Positions 49,705 through 59,944 are shown, counted from the first letter of the stretch. The stretch is 64,000 nt of DNA from Maea johnstoni (GCA_963942565.1 OZ012685.1:57885917-57949916); one strand, 5' to 3'. Numbers and translations are program-made. Notes: generated by a model not told the origin, from the sequence alone.

Positions 49705-50966
49705 AGTGTAACTCCACCTTCAAAATTAAAAAAAGATATGTTGTAGAGCTCAATCCCACCTTTCATAGGACACCTTGATTACAATTGTACTCAGAACATA
49801 AACTGAGATAATACCCTTTAAAGGTAGCTTTATGGGGGCTGCCATGTTTGTTTAGAGGGACCCCAATTAGTGATGCTAATTAGATGCGTGTGATGCAGTG
49901 CTGTGACATCCTCAGAGGCTCAGTCAGTGAGATATGACAGCTAAGAGAAGGAGCTTAGAAGCTAGCTCCAGGGGACAGCTCCAAACCAGAGCACAAAGAT
50001 GGTGAATTGTCAAGCTTTTGGATGCAACAATGATTCTAGAAAAGGAGGTTTTCCATATCTGCCTGTAAATCCACTAAGAATGAGGCACACAAATAGATGT
50101 TGTCCCCACGAATGTCTCTGCTTAAATGAATAAAATCACTTTACCTGTTGTAAATGAGTAATCAAGTTAATAGCTATTATGAATTAGTATTAAAATACCA
50201 ATATTACAGTACAATTAGTAGGTGGTTTCTTGGCCATCTGGTTTCAAAATTGTAATTCATTTGCTTGTGGTTTCCTAACAGTAACTAGCCTGACTGCAAT
50301 TTGTAGTAGCTGTGCCCAGAGGATGTGTATTGCAGTTAATCTCCTGGGTATAAAGCTTAGGATACCAGAGTACACTAAATTCCTTTGGGAATAATGTGTA
50401 TTGCAGTCAATTCCTTAGAGGCTAACGCTGACAATACACTCACAGCTTACAAATTGAAAACTTTCATCACAAGATTACAGTGTCTGAACATTGTAGGAAA
50501 TAGTAAATGCCAGTCTATTTTATAAACAGGTAGAATTTCTTGAGCCCTAAAGCTCATTCATAACCCTTTTACTACAGGTCTCTTTCCCTCATTGCTTTTG
50601 CCAAACAGAACCTGGTATACCTCTAGAATAGACAGGTACACACTGAGACACAGTGCCTCTGTTTGCTGTCTGATACACCACTTTCTTCTTTGCAAATCAT
50701 ATACTTATAAGAGCATGTGCTAGTGTATTCAGTTCTGGAGAGCTCCAGCCTGCATGTAGCAGTATGATGTCACTTCCTGTCTCTGATAAGCTCCATGATG
50801 GTGCCCCCATGAACCAGCTGAGGCAGGGAATTTGCTGCATTTTGCAAGATACAAACTTGAATATCTCAGTCAATTTGCGGAGTACAATTATAATCAAGGT
50901 GTCCTGAGAAAGGTGACATTGAGCTCTACAACATATCTTTTTTAATTTTGAAGGTGGAGTAACACT
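49705..50966 (+). mobile_element. Non-autonomous TTAA-flanked DNA transposon, Kolobok-like
   Basis: Terminal inverted repeats of about 105 bp: 49705-49810 begins AGTGTAACTCCACCTTC, and 50862-50966 is its reverse complement at about 90% identity by eye. Both ends abut TTAA (49701-49704 and 50967-50970), the target duplication of Kolobok and piggyBac elements. Inside, 49999 starts MVNCQAFGCNNDSRKGGF, which resembles the start of a THAP zinc finger; THAP plus TTAA is characteristic of Kolobok transposases (established). The frame stops after about 44 codons and no transposase core is seen, so it is an internally deleted derivative. Confidence 0.75.
49999..50130 (+). pseudogene. THAP-like N-terminal remnant
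   Basis: ATG followed by VNCQAFGCNN, matching the C-x(2-4)-C opening of THAP domains, then a Gly-Phe-Pro segment. Later THAP landmarks (Trp, the C-x2-H pair, AVPTIF-like end) are absent. The frame ends at TGA near 50131. It could be exon 1 of the ancestral transposase with the following exons deleted. Confidence 0.5.
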
Positions 50967-50970
50967 TTAA

Positions 50971-51757
50971 TAAACGTCTCAATTCCAAAGGTTCAAGACC
51001 AGTTTTCTGATAAACTCATTGCTCCTCAATATTAATAAAAAAAAAGGTTTAAAAAATAATTCAAACTAAAACATAAATATTCCTCTCTTCCCTCTTTTAC
51101 TATTGACTACCAAAAAGATAACTTTCTCAACTGCTTCATCCAAAGTATAAAGTTGGCAATCCAAGATCATAATGTCTAAATCTTACTAAATTTGGATCTG
51201 CCAAAATTAAATATATGTGTCGTTTAGGTACAAGTACCAATTCAATCTGCATACACCTTATCTCATATCAATTACAACCTGAACCATGAATGTTCATTTC
51301 TTACTACCTCACCTCCTCTAGATACTACAAGTGCACTGCTCCGATGAATCTTGATAAAGGACACAATGTTTTTGTAAATTCTGACAAGTTTTTTGTCTAT
51401 TTCTACTGTCCTGCCAGTCACATGAACCTCCTCAATTAATGTATTTACATTTTTTTTGGCACACACATGATTATATAATTATCTCAAGAATTTGCAAGGG
51501 GTTAAAGAATACCTAAAAATACTAATAAAAAAGCTTAAAAGACAAAATTCACTTTTCCCTTTTTGAGTCATTAGAAAAATACCATTGCTATTCCTTCATT
51601 CAAATTGTAAATGATTCATCATCTAGCTTATGTAATGTAAGAGCACACAACCCACAAATAACAAAGGCAGTATTGTGCAAATTATCTAATTAAATTAACT
51701 TTGAATTACATTAAATCTAAAAAAGCTTAAAATTCCATATATATGACTCTTTAATTT
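50971..51757. other. AT-rich DNA between two elements
   Basis: Largely featureless. One minus-strand segment (51272-51466) is described separately. Confidence 0.5.
51310..51450 (-). other. Weak candidate exon, minus strand
   Basis: A minus-strand frame reads LIEEVHVTGRTVEIDKKLVR and on to SSALVVSRGG without low-complexity bias and is followed by GTGAGG, a donor-like sequence. No strong acceptor or homologue was recognised. It may be chance in AT-rich DNA. Confidence 0.2.
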
Positions 51758-52436
51758 GTTGTAAAAACATGATTCTTTTATTTCGTTTTTCTGCTTACAA
51801 TCAGCAATAATGTTTTGAGTAATCAGGTTATTCTAGCTACCCATTTCAATTTATTTCTTGGACTAATATTATCTTGTAATGTAAAGTGGATGCCCTATGA
51901 AAGAGTTGAAAATTCCATATTTATAAGAGTGCAAAAATTCATATGAATATTCATGAAGGGTTACATCCTGGTATCTATAATGATCGGAAGTTGGGCCAAG
52001 CCCATCTAAAGATCGGAAGTTGGGCCAAGCCCATCTTAAGATGGGCTTGGCCCAACTTCCGATCTTTAGATACCAGGATGTAGGTCATTTGAAGTTGGGC
52101 TGGCCCATCTTAAGATGGGCTTGGCCCAACTTCCGATCTCTAGATACCAGGATGTAGGTCATTTGAAGTTGGGCTGGCCCATCTTAAGATGGGCTTGGCC
52201 CAACTTCCGATCAATATAGATACCAGGATGTAACCCTTCATGAATATTCATATGAATTTTTGCACTCTTATAAAAATGGAATTTTCAACTCTTTCATAGG
52301 GCATCCACTTTAAATTACAAGATAATATTAGTCCAGGAAATAAATTGAAATGGGTAGCTAGAATAACCTGATTACTCAAAACATTAGTACTGATTGTAAG
52401 CAGAAAAACAAAATAAAAGAATCAGGTTTTTACAGC
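51758..52436. mobile_element. Foldback element with hairpin core
   Basis: Left arm 51758-51985 and right arm about 52209-52436 are inverted copies at about 95% identity by eye (for example gatgccctatgaaag versus ctttcatagggcatc). The core (51985-52210) is built from the palindrome gcccatcttaagatgggc flanked by cccaacttccgatc and its complement, in about 73 bp tandem units with taccaggatgtaggtcattt as spacer. No coding sequence or clear target duplication was found. Foldback-type DNA transposon or collapsed hairpin repeat. Confidence 0.85.
51984..52212. repeat. ~73 bp tandem hairpin units in the foldback core
   Basis: Three palindromes with the centre tctt/aaga occur near 52037, 52111 and 52185, spaced 74 bp. 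Each is framed by gaagttgggc and gcccaacttc. Confidence 0.9.
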
Positions 52437-52585
52437 TCATTAGTTCCACATATTTTCACCAGACAACAAATTAAATAGAATTATGAAAATAAGGAATTTT
52501 ATGGGCAAATTGGATGTATATTGTATTTGGTATCAACAAAATAACCCTGATGGAGGGTAGCTGGAGGAAGCACATAACAGAAAAA

Positions 52586-52664
52586 GGAGCAGGTCAAAGG
52601 TCAGGTCAGATTTCCCAGAATCCACTGGGTGGGGTAGTCACATGACCTGGCCTCTTCCTGCTCC
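52586..52664 (+). promoter_or_regulatory. Promoter-like segment with inverted repeats upstream of the SGNH ORF
   Basis: ggagcaggtc and aggtca at the left pair with tgacct and cctgctcc at the right. Between them tttcccagaatcc (52611-52623) resembles the ZNF143/STAF core motif TTCCCAGAATGC, and tcacatgac is E-box-like. It may be the 5' terminal or promoter region of the retroelement. Function is inference. Confidence 0.35.
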
Positions 52665-52820
52665 AGCCCTCAGGACATAAACACCTGTTGGAATTCTATC
52701 CAGTGAATCTACAAACATCTTCACCAAATCATACGCCTGAGGGATTAGGAGTGGGAGTAAAAGACTACTGGAACAATTCTGTGAAGTGAGTCTTTTAAAT
52801 ATTTTCTTTATATATTAAGT

Positions 52821-53516
52821 ATGGACGAGTTTAGATGTCTAGTTGTGGGGCACAGTTTTGTTGTCAGACTGAAAAAAGCCATGTGTGCAGGGGCAGTGGG
52901 CACCCACATGGGGTTCAAATTACATCAATGTAACACTATACTGTTAGGCAGGGGAGGTTTAGGAACTGATGGGGTAAAGAGGCTTGTTTCCCATGTGATG
53001 GGTACTTTTCAACCTTACATTATTCATCTGGAAATAGGAACCAATGATCTCTGCTGTTCTCAGCCCTCTTTGGTAGGGAGCAAAATCTTGGATCTGGTTC
53101 AATGGTTCAGAGAGTGGGGTGTTCTCCAAATCACTGTGGGGCAAGTACTTTTTCGTCAGCCTAGCTCATGTTTGCCAGATTTTAACAGTAAGGTGATGGA
53201 ATTGAACTCTTTCCTACAGGCCAGTTTAAGCACTTATCACTATGCTTCTTTCTGGGCTCATCATGGAATGTGGTCCCCTGCAGCACCTGTACTTAGTAAG
53301 GATGGGGTACATTTAAATGAGGCCGGAATGCATCTTTTTCATAGGTCTCTGAGGGGTGCACTTCTAAAATACTCAAGAAATTGCTACGCACCCCCCCCCC
53401 CCCCCCCCTCCCCTTTCGGCTTTTTTACCTACAATGTATTTCATGCTTACTCCTGCATTTTAAGTCTCTTGAACTTTCGTAGTGATAATCATGATAATAA
53501 AAACCATATATGCTAG
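52821..53516 (+). CDS. SGNH-hydrolase-like ORF of the retroelement
   Basis: 231 codons. Block I is VVGHSF near residue 8, with the nucleophile Ser in GHS. Block III is IGTNDL near residue 74. Block V is DGVHL near residue 162, giving the Asp-x-x-His pair. All hallmark residues of SGNH/GDSL esterases are therefore present. SGNH ORFs are a known accessory of Ngaro-type elements; their role is unproven, with hydrolysis of an ester or acetyl group suggested by family. Here the ORF lies upstream of the gag-like region on the same strand. A C18 run near its end lengthens the C-terminus with prolines. Confidence 0.8.
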   Translation: MDEFRCLVVGHSFVVRLKKAMCAGAVGTHMGFKLHQCNTILLGRGGLGTDGVKRLVSHVMGTFQPYIIHLEIGTNDLCCSQPSLVGSKILDLVQWFREWGVLQITVGQVLFRQPSSCLPDFNSKVMELNSFLQASLSTYHYASFWAHHGMWSPAAPVLSKDGVHLNEAGMHLFHRSLRGALLKYSRNCYAPPPPPPSPFGFFTYNVFHAYSCILSLLNFRSDNHDNKNHIC

Positions 53517-53798
53517 AAATAATAACTTTATACACATTTCTCAATGTTTAATTTCTAAGTATCAGTGATAATTTTCACTGTCATAGGCATAGCAGATGCT
53601 TAGCTTTTGGCCGTAGTCTGTTCGGCATCTAGCCTTTTCTACACTGGCATCATAACCATGTTAAGCCAGGTTTCATTCCTGGTTTTTTGGTCTTATGACC
53701 CGTTGGCTTCGGCCAGTTAACTTTTCTTTGTCAGGGTATACCGGTCCCTGCATATCATAATTACATATACTGCTGGCCACCTCTTTGGTTCCTTTCAG
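53517..53798. other. Spacer between SGNH ORF and gag-like region
   Basis: Non-coding 280 bp inside the element, ending in a splice-acceptor-like tract. No repeat recognised. Confidence 0.5.
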
Positions 53799-54880
53799 AT
53801 GGGTCGCACCCGAAAACGTAAGAATTGTGACTGCTGCGAGGAGGCCACCCCACCTGCTAGGAGGGATCTACGGTTGAATATCAACCCGCCACCAGACCAA
53901 ACACCAATCCCGGTGGAACCAGCAGAACCGGAGGAGCCCGTGCCAGACGAGGCAACTCATCAAATCCAGGATGCGCCAGAGTTGACGTTAGAAGGTCTAG
54001 CAGCCCAACTGGCCAACCTCCAAGAAACGATGGTGGGGCTCCTTACACAACGGCAGGCTGCACCACCAAGCATGCCACCGGCATTAGGAAGTGATACGTT
54101 TTTGTCAAACCCTCCTCCTTTGTAGCAGCCACTATGGCTAACCCTTGTTACCAGTCAGATCCTTTCCCATCGCAGTCTTCCTCTCTGTGTGCTATTCCCC
54201 TGGCAGCCACAGTGCCCATTGGTCTTCAACAAAAGATCTGGGCTAATGAATTCATTGAGCTAGGCATGCTGCTGACAAGATCAGATAAGCAAATAAATAG
54301 GCTGGTAGTGGACACCACTAACAGTCCGAACCCAATTCAGGCCCAGCCTTTGCCTCCTCAGAAAATTAAAACAGTAGAGGAATGGACTGATACTTTTCTG
54401 ATCTTTGTGGCAATCTATTGCTCTGCCCATAAAGACCAGGCACCTAGCCTAATGAAATACATGGCAAATGTCAGGGACATTGCTGCAAGAGGGGGTGACT
54501 GGATGGGTTATGACAGTCGTTTTAGGCAGTTGAGGGCACACCCCGGAACATGTATCCCCTGGGACACTTTTCACCCTGAACTATGGGTTAAAAATAGTGT
54601 CAGACCTCAGGTACCATTAACAAAAACCGTAGGCCCAGGCCACAAAAATAAAACGTCTAACTTGGCCAACGTTCCCAATGGTTTTTGCTTTCGATTTCAT
54701 GGGGGAGGGAGCTGCATCCCAGGTTGCAAGCTCAAACACCTCTGCCCAACCTGTGGATCAAAGCACCCAGCCATCTCTTGTGGGAGATACCGGAGCTCCC
54801 AAGGGCATCGGCTTAGCCAAGGGAGTGATAAATCGGAATCCAGCCACTCTTTCAAAGCAAACACCAGTACTCCCAAATAA
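53799..54880 (+). CDS. Gag-like region of the retroelement
   Basis: Begins with an ATG directly after a pyrimidine-rich AG (ctttggttcctttcag), so a spliced message is possible. The N-terminal part is basic then Pro/Glu-rich. The middle has EEWTDTFLIFVAIYC and GGDWMGYDSRFRQLR, the pattern of DIRS/Ngaro gag-like proteins. The C-terminal part is zinc-finger-like (GGGSCIPGCKLKHLC, CGSKHPAISC). More than one reading frame carries it. It probably packages element RNA. Fossil; treated as a part of the element only. Confidence 0.65.
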
Positions 54881-56444
54881 ACTCAAGCTTTTTCTAACAG
54901 GCTGTAACAAGGCCAAGGCAGCATATCTAGTTAATAGTTTCATTTCAGGCTTTACTTTAGGTACCATAGAGACCCCAAAAATGTCAAATTCCAAAAATCT
55001 TGCCTCTGCTCTACAACACCCTGTCATAGTGGATAACAAGCTGGAAAAGGAGATTTCTCTCAATCGTATTGCTGGGCCTTTCCCTTCACCACCTTTCTCA
55101 AATCTGGTTATTTCACCTCTTGGGGTAGTACCCAAAAAAGCAGAAGGGGATTTCCGACTGATTCATCACCTCTCATATCCAGAGGGAGGTTCTGTTAATG
55201 ATTGTATACCCAGAGAGTTTAGTTCTGTTACCTATGCCACTATTGATCAGGCCATCACTTTGGTAAAATCACTTGGTACAGGGTGCTTCCTAGCCAAATC
55301 TGACATCAAATCAGCTTTTCGTATTATTCCAGTCAGGCCAGAGGAATACCACCTTTTGGGAATTAAGTGGAAAGGGATGTTTTACTATGACAAGTGTCTA
55401 CCCATGGGTTGCTCTTCCTCGTGCCGTATTTTTGAGGAATTCAGCAGTGCATTACACTGGAATCTGGAACATAAACTTCATGCTTCGGGGGTGGTGCACA
55501 TCTTAGATGATTTTTTATTTGCTGGAAAATCTTTCAAACATTGCAATATTCATCTTGATAAATTCCTGAGCCTTTGTAAGGACATTGGTGTGCCGATCGC
55601 TCAGGAAAAAACATACCGTCCGGCTACAACTATGTCTTTTGTGGGCCTTGAGGTTGATACTGTGGAAATGACTGTTAGACTACCAATAGATAAACTTCAG
55701 AAGGCAAGAGCGATTATAAAATCCTTGTCATCTAGGAAGAAGGTGACACTCAAAGAAATTCAAGAAGCAGTAGGATTCCTTAACTTCGCATGCATGGTGG
55801 TATACCCGGGCAGGACTTTTTTGAGACGGCTTATTGATCTCACTTGTAAAGTTTCAAAACCCGGCCACCATCTTAGAATAAATGGGGAACATAGAGCTGA
55901 CCTAAAAATGTGGTCAGTTTTCTTGGACAGTTTTAATGGCAAATCTTTATTTCTAGAGGATAAGTGGATGTCATCCATAGCTTTACAAATGCACACCGAT
56001 GCATCGGGATCGTTGGGTTATGGAGCCATCATGGATCTCATGTGGTTTAATGGCACTTGGCCAGAGAACTGGAAGGCTTACCACATCACGGTTCTGGAGC
56101 TCTATCCCATTGTGGCAGCGGTAGTTGTTTGGGCAAAACTTTTAAGTAACAGATGCGTTGTATTTTTTACAGATAACTCTGCAGTAGTTGAAATTATAAA
56201 TAAACAAACTAGTAAAGACAAGACAGTGATGTGCCTTTTACGTAAATTAGTAATTACTTGTTTAACACATAACATTTTGTTTAAGGCAAAACACATCCCT
56301 GGCAAGCATAATATCTCTGCTGACCTACTATCTCGATTACAGGTGGAGGCCTTCCACAGAATCAATCCTTTGTCTCAAGCAACCCCAGTCCACCTTCCCG
56401 AGGATATACTTCCACAAAATTGGAAGCTACAGTCCAAAAATTAA
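54678..56444 (+). CDS. Reverse transcriptase - RNase H ORF of the retroelement
   Basis: RT blocks in order: SPLGVVPKK and FRLIHHLSYPEGGSVND (finger), AKSDIKSAFR (first catalytic Asp), LPMGCSSSCRIFEEF, HILDDFLF (the DD pair), and FVGLEVDT. RNase H follows: MHTDASGSLGYGA, LELYPIVAA, FFTDNSAVVEIIN and HIPGKHNISADLLSR supply the acidic residues. The family copies its RNA and removes it with this protein. The ORF overlaps the gag-like region at its start and the recombinase at its end, an arrangement common in DIRS-like elements. No methyltransferase domain is seen. Confidence 0.9.
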   Translation: MVFAFDFMGEGAASQVASSNTSAQPVDQSTQPSLVGDTGAPKGIGLAKGVINRNPATLSKQTPVLPNKLKLFLTGCNKAKAAYLVNSFISGFTLGTIETPKMSNSKNLASALQHPVIVDNKLEKEISLNRIAGPFPSPPFSNLVISPLGVVPKKAEGDFRLIHHLSYPEGGSVNDCIPREFSSVTYATIDQAITLVKSLGTGCFLAKSDIKSAFRIIPVRPEEYHLLGIKWKGMFYYDKCLPMGCSSSCRIFEEFSSALHWNLEHKLHASGVVHILDDFLFAGKSFKHCNIHLDKFLSLCKDIGVPIAQEKTYRPATTMSFVGLEVDTVEMTVRLPIDKLQKARAIIKSLSSRKKVTLKEIQEAVGFLNFACMVVYPGRTFLRRLIDLTCKVSKPGHHLRINGEHRADLKMWSVFLDSFNGKSLFLEDKWMSSIALQMHTDASGSLGYGAIMDLMWFNGTWPENWKAYHITVLELYPIVAAVVVWAKLLSNRCVVFFTDNSAVVEIINKQTSKDKTVMCLLRKLVITCLTHNILFKAKHIPGKHNISADLLSRLQVEAFHRINPLSQATPVHLPEDILPQNWKLQSKN

Positions 56445-57328
56445 TGTCAGCAGCTATAAGTGTAGGTACAGCACGTACATATAATAGGGCTTGGGAATTG
56501 TTTTGTATGTACTTTATTACATGTATTGGAGGTTTACCTACCATTCCAATTTCAGTACAATGTTTAGGCCAGTTTATAGCTTGGCTTCATCAGAAAGGGT
56601 ATGCCTCCTCAACTATCACAACATACATCTCGGCTCTTGGATACCAGCACAAAATGCAGGGGTTTGGAGATCCGTCACAATCATTTTTTATTCAAAAGCT
56701 CCTAACGGGTGCCCGGCGTAGTTTTCCAAGATTTGACACCCGTCTACCACTCAGTAAGGAGATGCTTACTACCTTGGTAGTCAGAGCCAGTCAGTTACCC
56801 CTGTCCTCATATAGGACAACCATGCTCAGATGTATGTTTCTGATAGCCTTTCATGCTTTTGCTAGGATAGGTGAAATAACAGTTAGTCATGGCCAAAATA
56901 ATTTCTTGCACTTCAAAGATGTCAAGCTTACAGTTCAAAGTGCAGTTCAAACACTCCTTGTGACCTTTAGGAATTATAAGCACAACAACCTAGGGCGCCC
57001 GTTTACGATTATTTTAAAAAATCAGCCAGACATTAATTTTTGTCCAGTAAGAGCTTTTATATCATATGCGAGTCTACGTGGCAATAAGGAGGGTCCACTG
57101 TTCCTGGATCAAAATAAATCACCAGTAAATCGCTCACAATTTACTGGGTGGCTAAAAGCAGCACTGAGTTACTGTGGACTGGACCCTGCCATGTTTAAGG
57201 GTCACAGCTTTAGAATAGGGGCAGCTACGCATGCAGCTGAAAAAGGCATGTCAGATGCCCAGATAAGGCAACTGGGTCGCTGGAAATCAAATGCTTTTCA
57301 GAAGTACATCCGTCCTGTAAATGATTAG
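56420..57328 (+). CDS. Tyrosine recombinase of the retroelement
   Basis: 302 codons. An N-terminal core-binding region (ARTYNRAWELF, TITTYISAL) precedes the catalytic domain: AFARIGEI with the first Arg near residue 155, GHSFRIGAAT with the His-x-x-Arg, then LGRWKSNAFQKYIR with the Trp and nucleophilic Tyr. The enzyme replaces the integrase of LTR elements and recombines a circular DNA intermediate into the genome (known for the family). All catalytic signatures are present. Confidence 0.9.
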   Translation: MEATVQKLMSAAISVGTARTYNRAWELFCMYFITCIGGLPTIPISVQCLGQFIAWLHQKGYASSTITTYISALGYQHKMQGFGDPSQSFFIQKLLTGARRSFPRFDTRLPLSKEMLTTLVVRASQLPLSSYRTTMLRCMFLIAFHAFARIGEITVSHGQNNFLHFKDVKLTVQSAVQTLLVTFRNYKHNNLGRPFTIILKNQPDINFCPVRAFISYASLRGNKEGPLFLDQNKSPVNRSQFTGWLKAALSYCGLDPAMFKGHSFRIGAATHAAEKGMSDAQIRQLGRWKSNAFQKYIRPVND

Positions 57329-57615
57329 GATATAAGCTGTTCCTGGTTACCCTTGAAAAGCCGTGTAAGGAGGACAGCAGGGCTGCTCCTTAGGGTGTTT
57401 TCATCATTGCATCGCATTTATTCTTTATAGGTTTGTTAATTTAAGGTTTGCATACAGCGGGTCAGCTTGGGTTGCCGCATCAATGTAGACTTTGAGTTCC
57501 TTCTTCTTGAAAATGAAATTAAATTACGAATGATTAATTTAAGAATCAAGGGAAGTTGTGGTTTTGGTAAAAAGTCTGTGTATGTATGAATGAAAGTTTA
57601 AATGTAATATGCATG
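57329..57615. other. 3' region of the retroelement
   Basis: Non-coding; expected to hold the terminal repeats of a DIRS-like element, but I could not match any segment to the 5' end by eye. Confidence 0.4.
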
Positions 57616-57930
57616 ACCAGGGTCCTGAGCACCCTTGTGGTCCACTAGAGTCCTGAGCACTCTTGGGTCCACCAGGGTCCTGAAAACTCTGGTGGACCAC
57701 CAATGTCCTGAAACCCCTGGTGGTCCACCAGGGTCCTAAGCACCCTTGTGGTCCACTTTGGTCCTAAGCACTCTTGGGTCTACCAGGGTTCTGGAAACCC
57801 CTGGTGGTCCACCAGGGTCCTAAGGAACCTTGTGGTCCACTTAGGTCCTGAGCACTCTTGGGTCTACCAGGGTTCTGAGCACCCTTGTGGCCCACTACAG
57901 CCCTGAGCACCCTTGGGTCCATCAGGGTAT
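57616..57930. repeat. GGGTCC minisatellite, left part
   Basis: About eleven degenerate 27-29 bp units of the type ggtccaccagggtcctgagc with acccttgt. The run continues at 60493 after the inserted element. Confidence 0.95.
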
Positions 57931-57973
57931 TACCCAAGGGAAAATAAACCCTGAGCTGCTCTAAAGCAGTACT

Positions 57974-58210
57974 AGAGCAGCTGTGGAGTTGCTCTAGTCC
58001 ATTTTTATATGCAAATGAGGGAGCTGCACTAAATTGCCGCTCTAGAGCAGCTCTAAAGATCAAGTAAGAGCTGCTTTAGTGCCACTTTGGAAATCTGAAT
58101 CGTAGCAGCACCATTGCTGCTCTATGGTGTTAGAGCTGTTCTAGAGCAGCTATGCGGTGCAGCTCCCTAATTTGCATATAAAAATGGAGTAGAGCAACTC
58201 CACAGCTGCT
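57974..58210. repeat. Inverted repeat 1 in the TA-flanked element
   Basis: Arms 57974-58029 and 58157-58210 share gcagctgtggagttgctct, atttttatatgcaaat and gggagctgcac in opposite orientation. Loop of about 127 bp. Confidence 0.9.
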
Positions 58211-58221
58211 CCAGTGTAACT

Positions 58222-58439
58222 CTGAAGCAGCTCTACACATAGAGCCGCATTATAGCAGTTCCATAAAAGGTTCTGGAGGGACAATCTAGAGCAGCTTCAG
58301 AACCACTCTGGATACCACATTCATATATATATATTTGAATGTGGTATCCAGAGTGGTTCTGAAGCTGCTCTAGATTATATCCCTCCAGAATCTTTTATGG
58401 AACTGCTTTAATGCGGCTCTATATGTAGAGCTGCTTCAG
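58222..58439. repeat. Giant hairpin (arms ~107 bp) in the TA-flanked element
   Basis: Left arm from ctgaagcagctctaca to gataccacattca and right arm from tgaatgtggtatc to gagctgcttcag, with an AT-only loop of a few bases near 58330 and few mismatches. A transcript would fold into long double-stranded RNA. Confidence 0.92.
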
Positions 58440-59560
58440 TGCTATTTATCATATAATCAATAGATATATAGATGTATATAATCATGGTATAACTCTTTAA
58501 ATAATTCATAAATATCTATAAATCAATTATTAATATCTATATGAATCATTTTAAAATCAGTCATTGATATTGATAAATGGCTTATTGATATTAATACATG
58601 ATCTATAAAGAATTTATAAATATCATTAAATCATTTATTTAAAGTTTATATGCATGCTTGTCATTACCACCACCCCCCCCCCCCTTCAAGTAAAATATAT
58701 TAACTCTTCAAAGAAATGAGACAATAAAACAGGCATTATTTTCATTATTATCATATTATTTTATATTGTAATTTTTACAATTATTATTATTATTATTGAT
58801 AGTAATAAAAAAATAATAATATTAGTATTATCATCATTGTTATTAATATCATTATCATATTATACCAAAACAGCTAGTTCAGCCATGTATTTTTAGGTTC
58901 CTCATATTTGCACTTGAAAAGATTTTTCATGCAATCATACTGGACATATTTCATGTAAATATCTTAACATTTTGATCTTCTTGAAAAAAAAATCTTGAGT
59001 GTTAAAATTATTGACTATATAATGATTCTTATTTCCTATAACAGACTTTTCTCTGATTTATGCACTTTATTTCCTACATCACTCTGAAATGCCATGCTGA
59101 CTGTACATGCTACCTCTGAATGAAAGGCAGTCTGGCAGTACATGCATGTGTCTATAGAATTTGACCCACAATCAAGGCCACTTGTGGGTTTTCAAAATTA
59201 ATAAATATTGTATCTAGATATGAGGTAACATTGTATATATATGTCAATGCTGCTTGGAGTACACAATTGCAACATATAAACAAGACAGAGGAATAATGAA
59301 ACATTGTCTCTGAAGATTTCTTAAAGTGCATGCGCCCTAGATCTCAAAGCCAGAAATAACTAGGCCAGTCATTCTTGACTTGCCATTTCACAGAACCACA
59401 ACTCATGTGGAAGCATGCAGCACAGAGGTGAATATATCATCTATAAAAAAAATATATTACTTATTACTAATTGGAGAGGGATACAGTTAGGTAAGAGAAT
59501 ATACTGGACATTTTTTCTGACAAAATGATATATATTATAATTGCAGGGATGCAGTATGTA
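58440..59560. other. AT-rich interior of the TA-flanked element
   Basis: Contains a poly-C run (58672-58684) and ATT-rich tracts (58735-58862). No coding sequence recognised. Confidence 0.6.
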
Positions 59561-59565
59561 TATAA

Positions 59566-59822
<257 letters not shown>

Positions 59823-59944
59823 ACACACACACATGGGGATCAATGGACAATATCAATTTATATGTGTTAGTGTTTTTTTGTTAGTTTTAAATAATAATGC
59901 CAATTACATTATTGGGTGGAATCAGTAAGTCAGATTGGCAACAC

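Larger units (their letters stand above)
52500..57600 (+). mobile_element. Ngaro/DIRS-type tyrosine-recombinase retroelement (fossil, looks largely whole)
   Basis: Parts in order on the plus strand: SGNH-hydrolase-like ORF, gag-like region with zinc fingers, RT-RNase H, and tyrosine recombinase overlapping the RNase H end. The order RT-RH-YR without integrase or protease defines DIRS-like elements. No methyltransferase domain is visible after RNase H, and an SGNH ORF is present, which together favour the Ngaro group. Split or inverted terminal repeats were not found by eye, so both ends are approximate. Coding parts look well preserved, with few breaks, so it is probably young. Confidence 0.85.

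Noticed and set aside
57764-58063. Minus-strand 99-codon frame with GRPKSAQDL repeats
   Set aside because: It is the translation of the GGGTCC minisatellite running into the hairpin element; unit length is mostly not a multiple of three.
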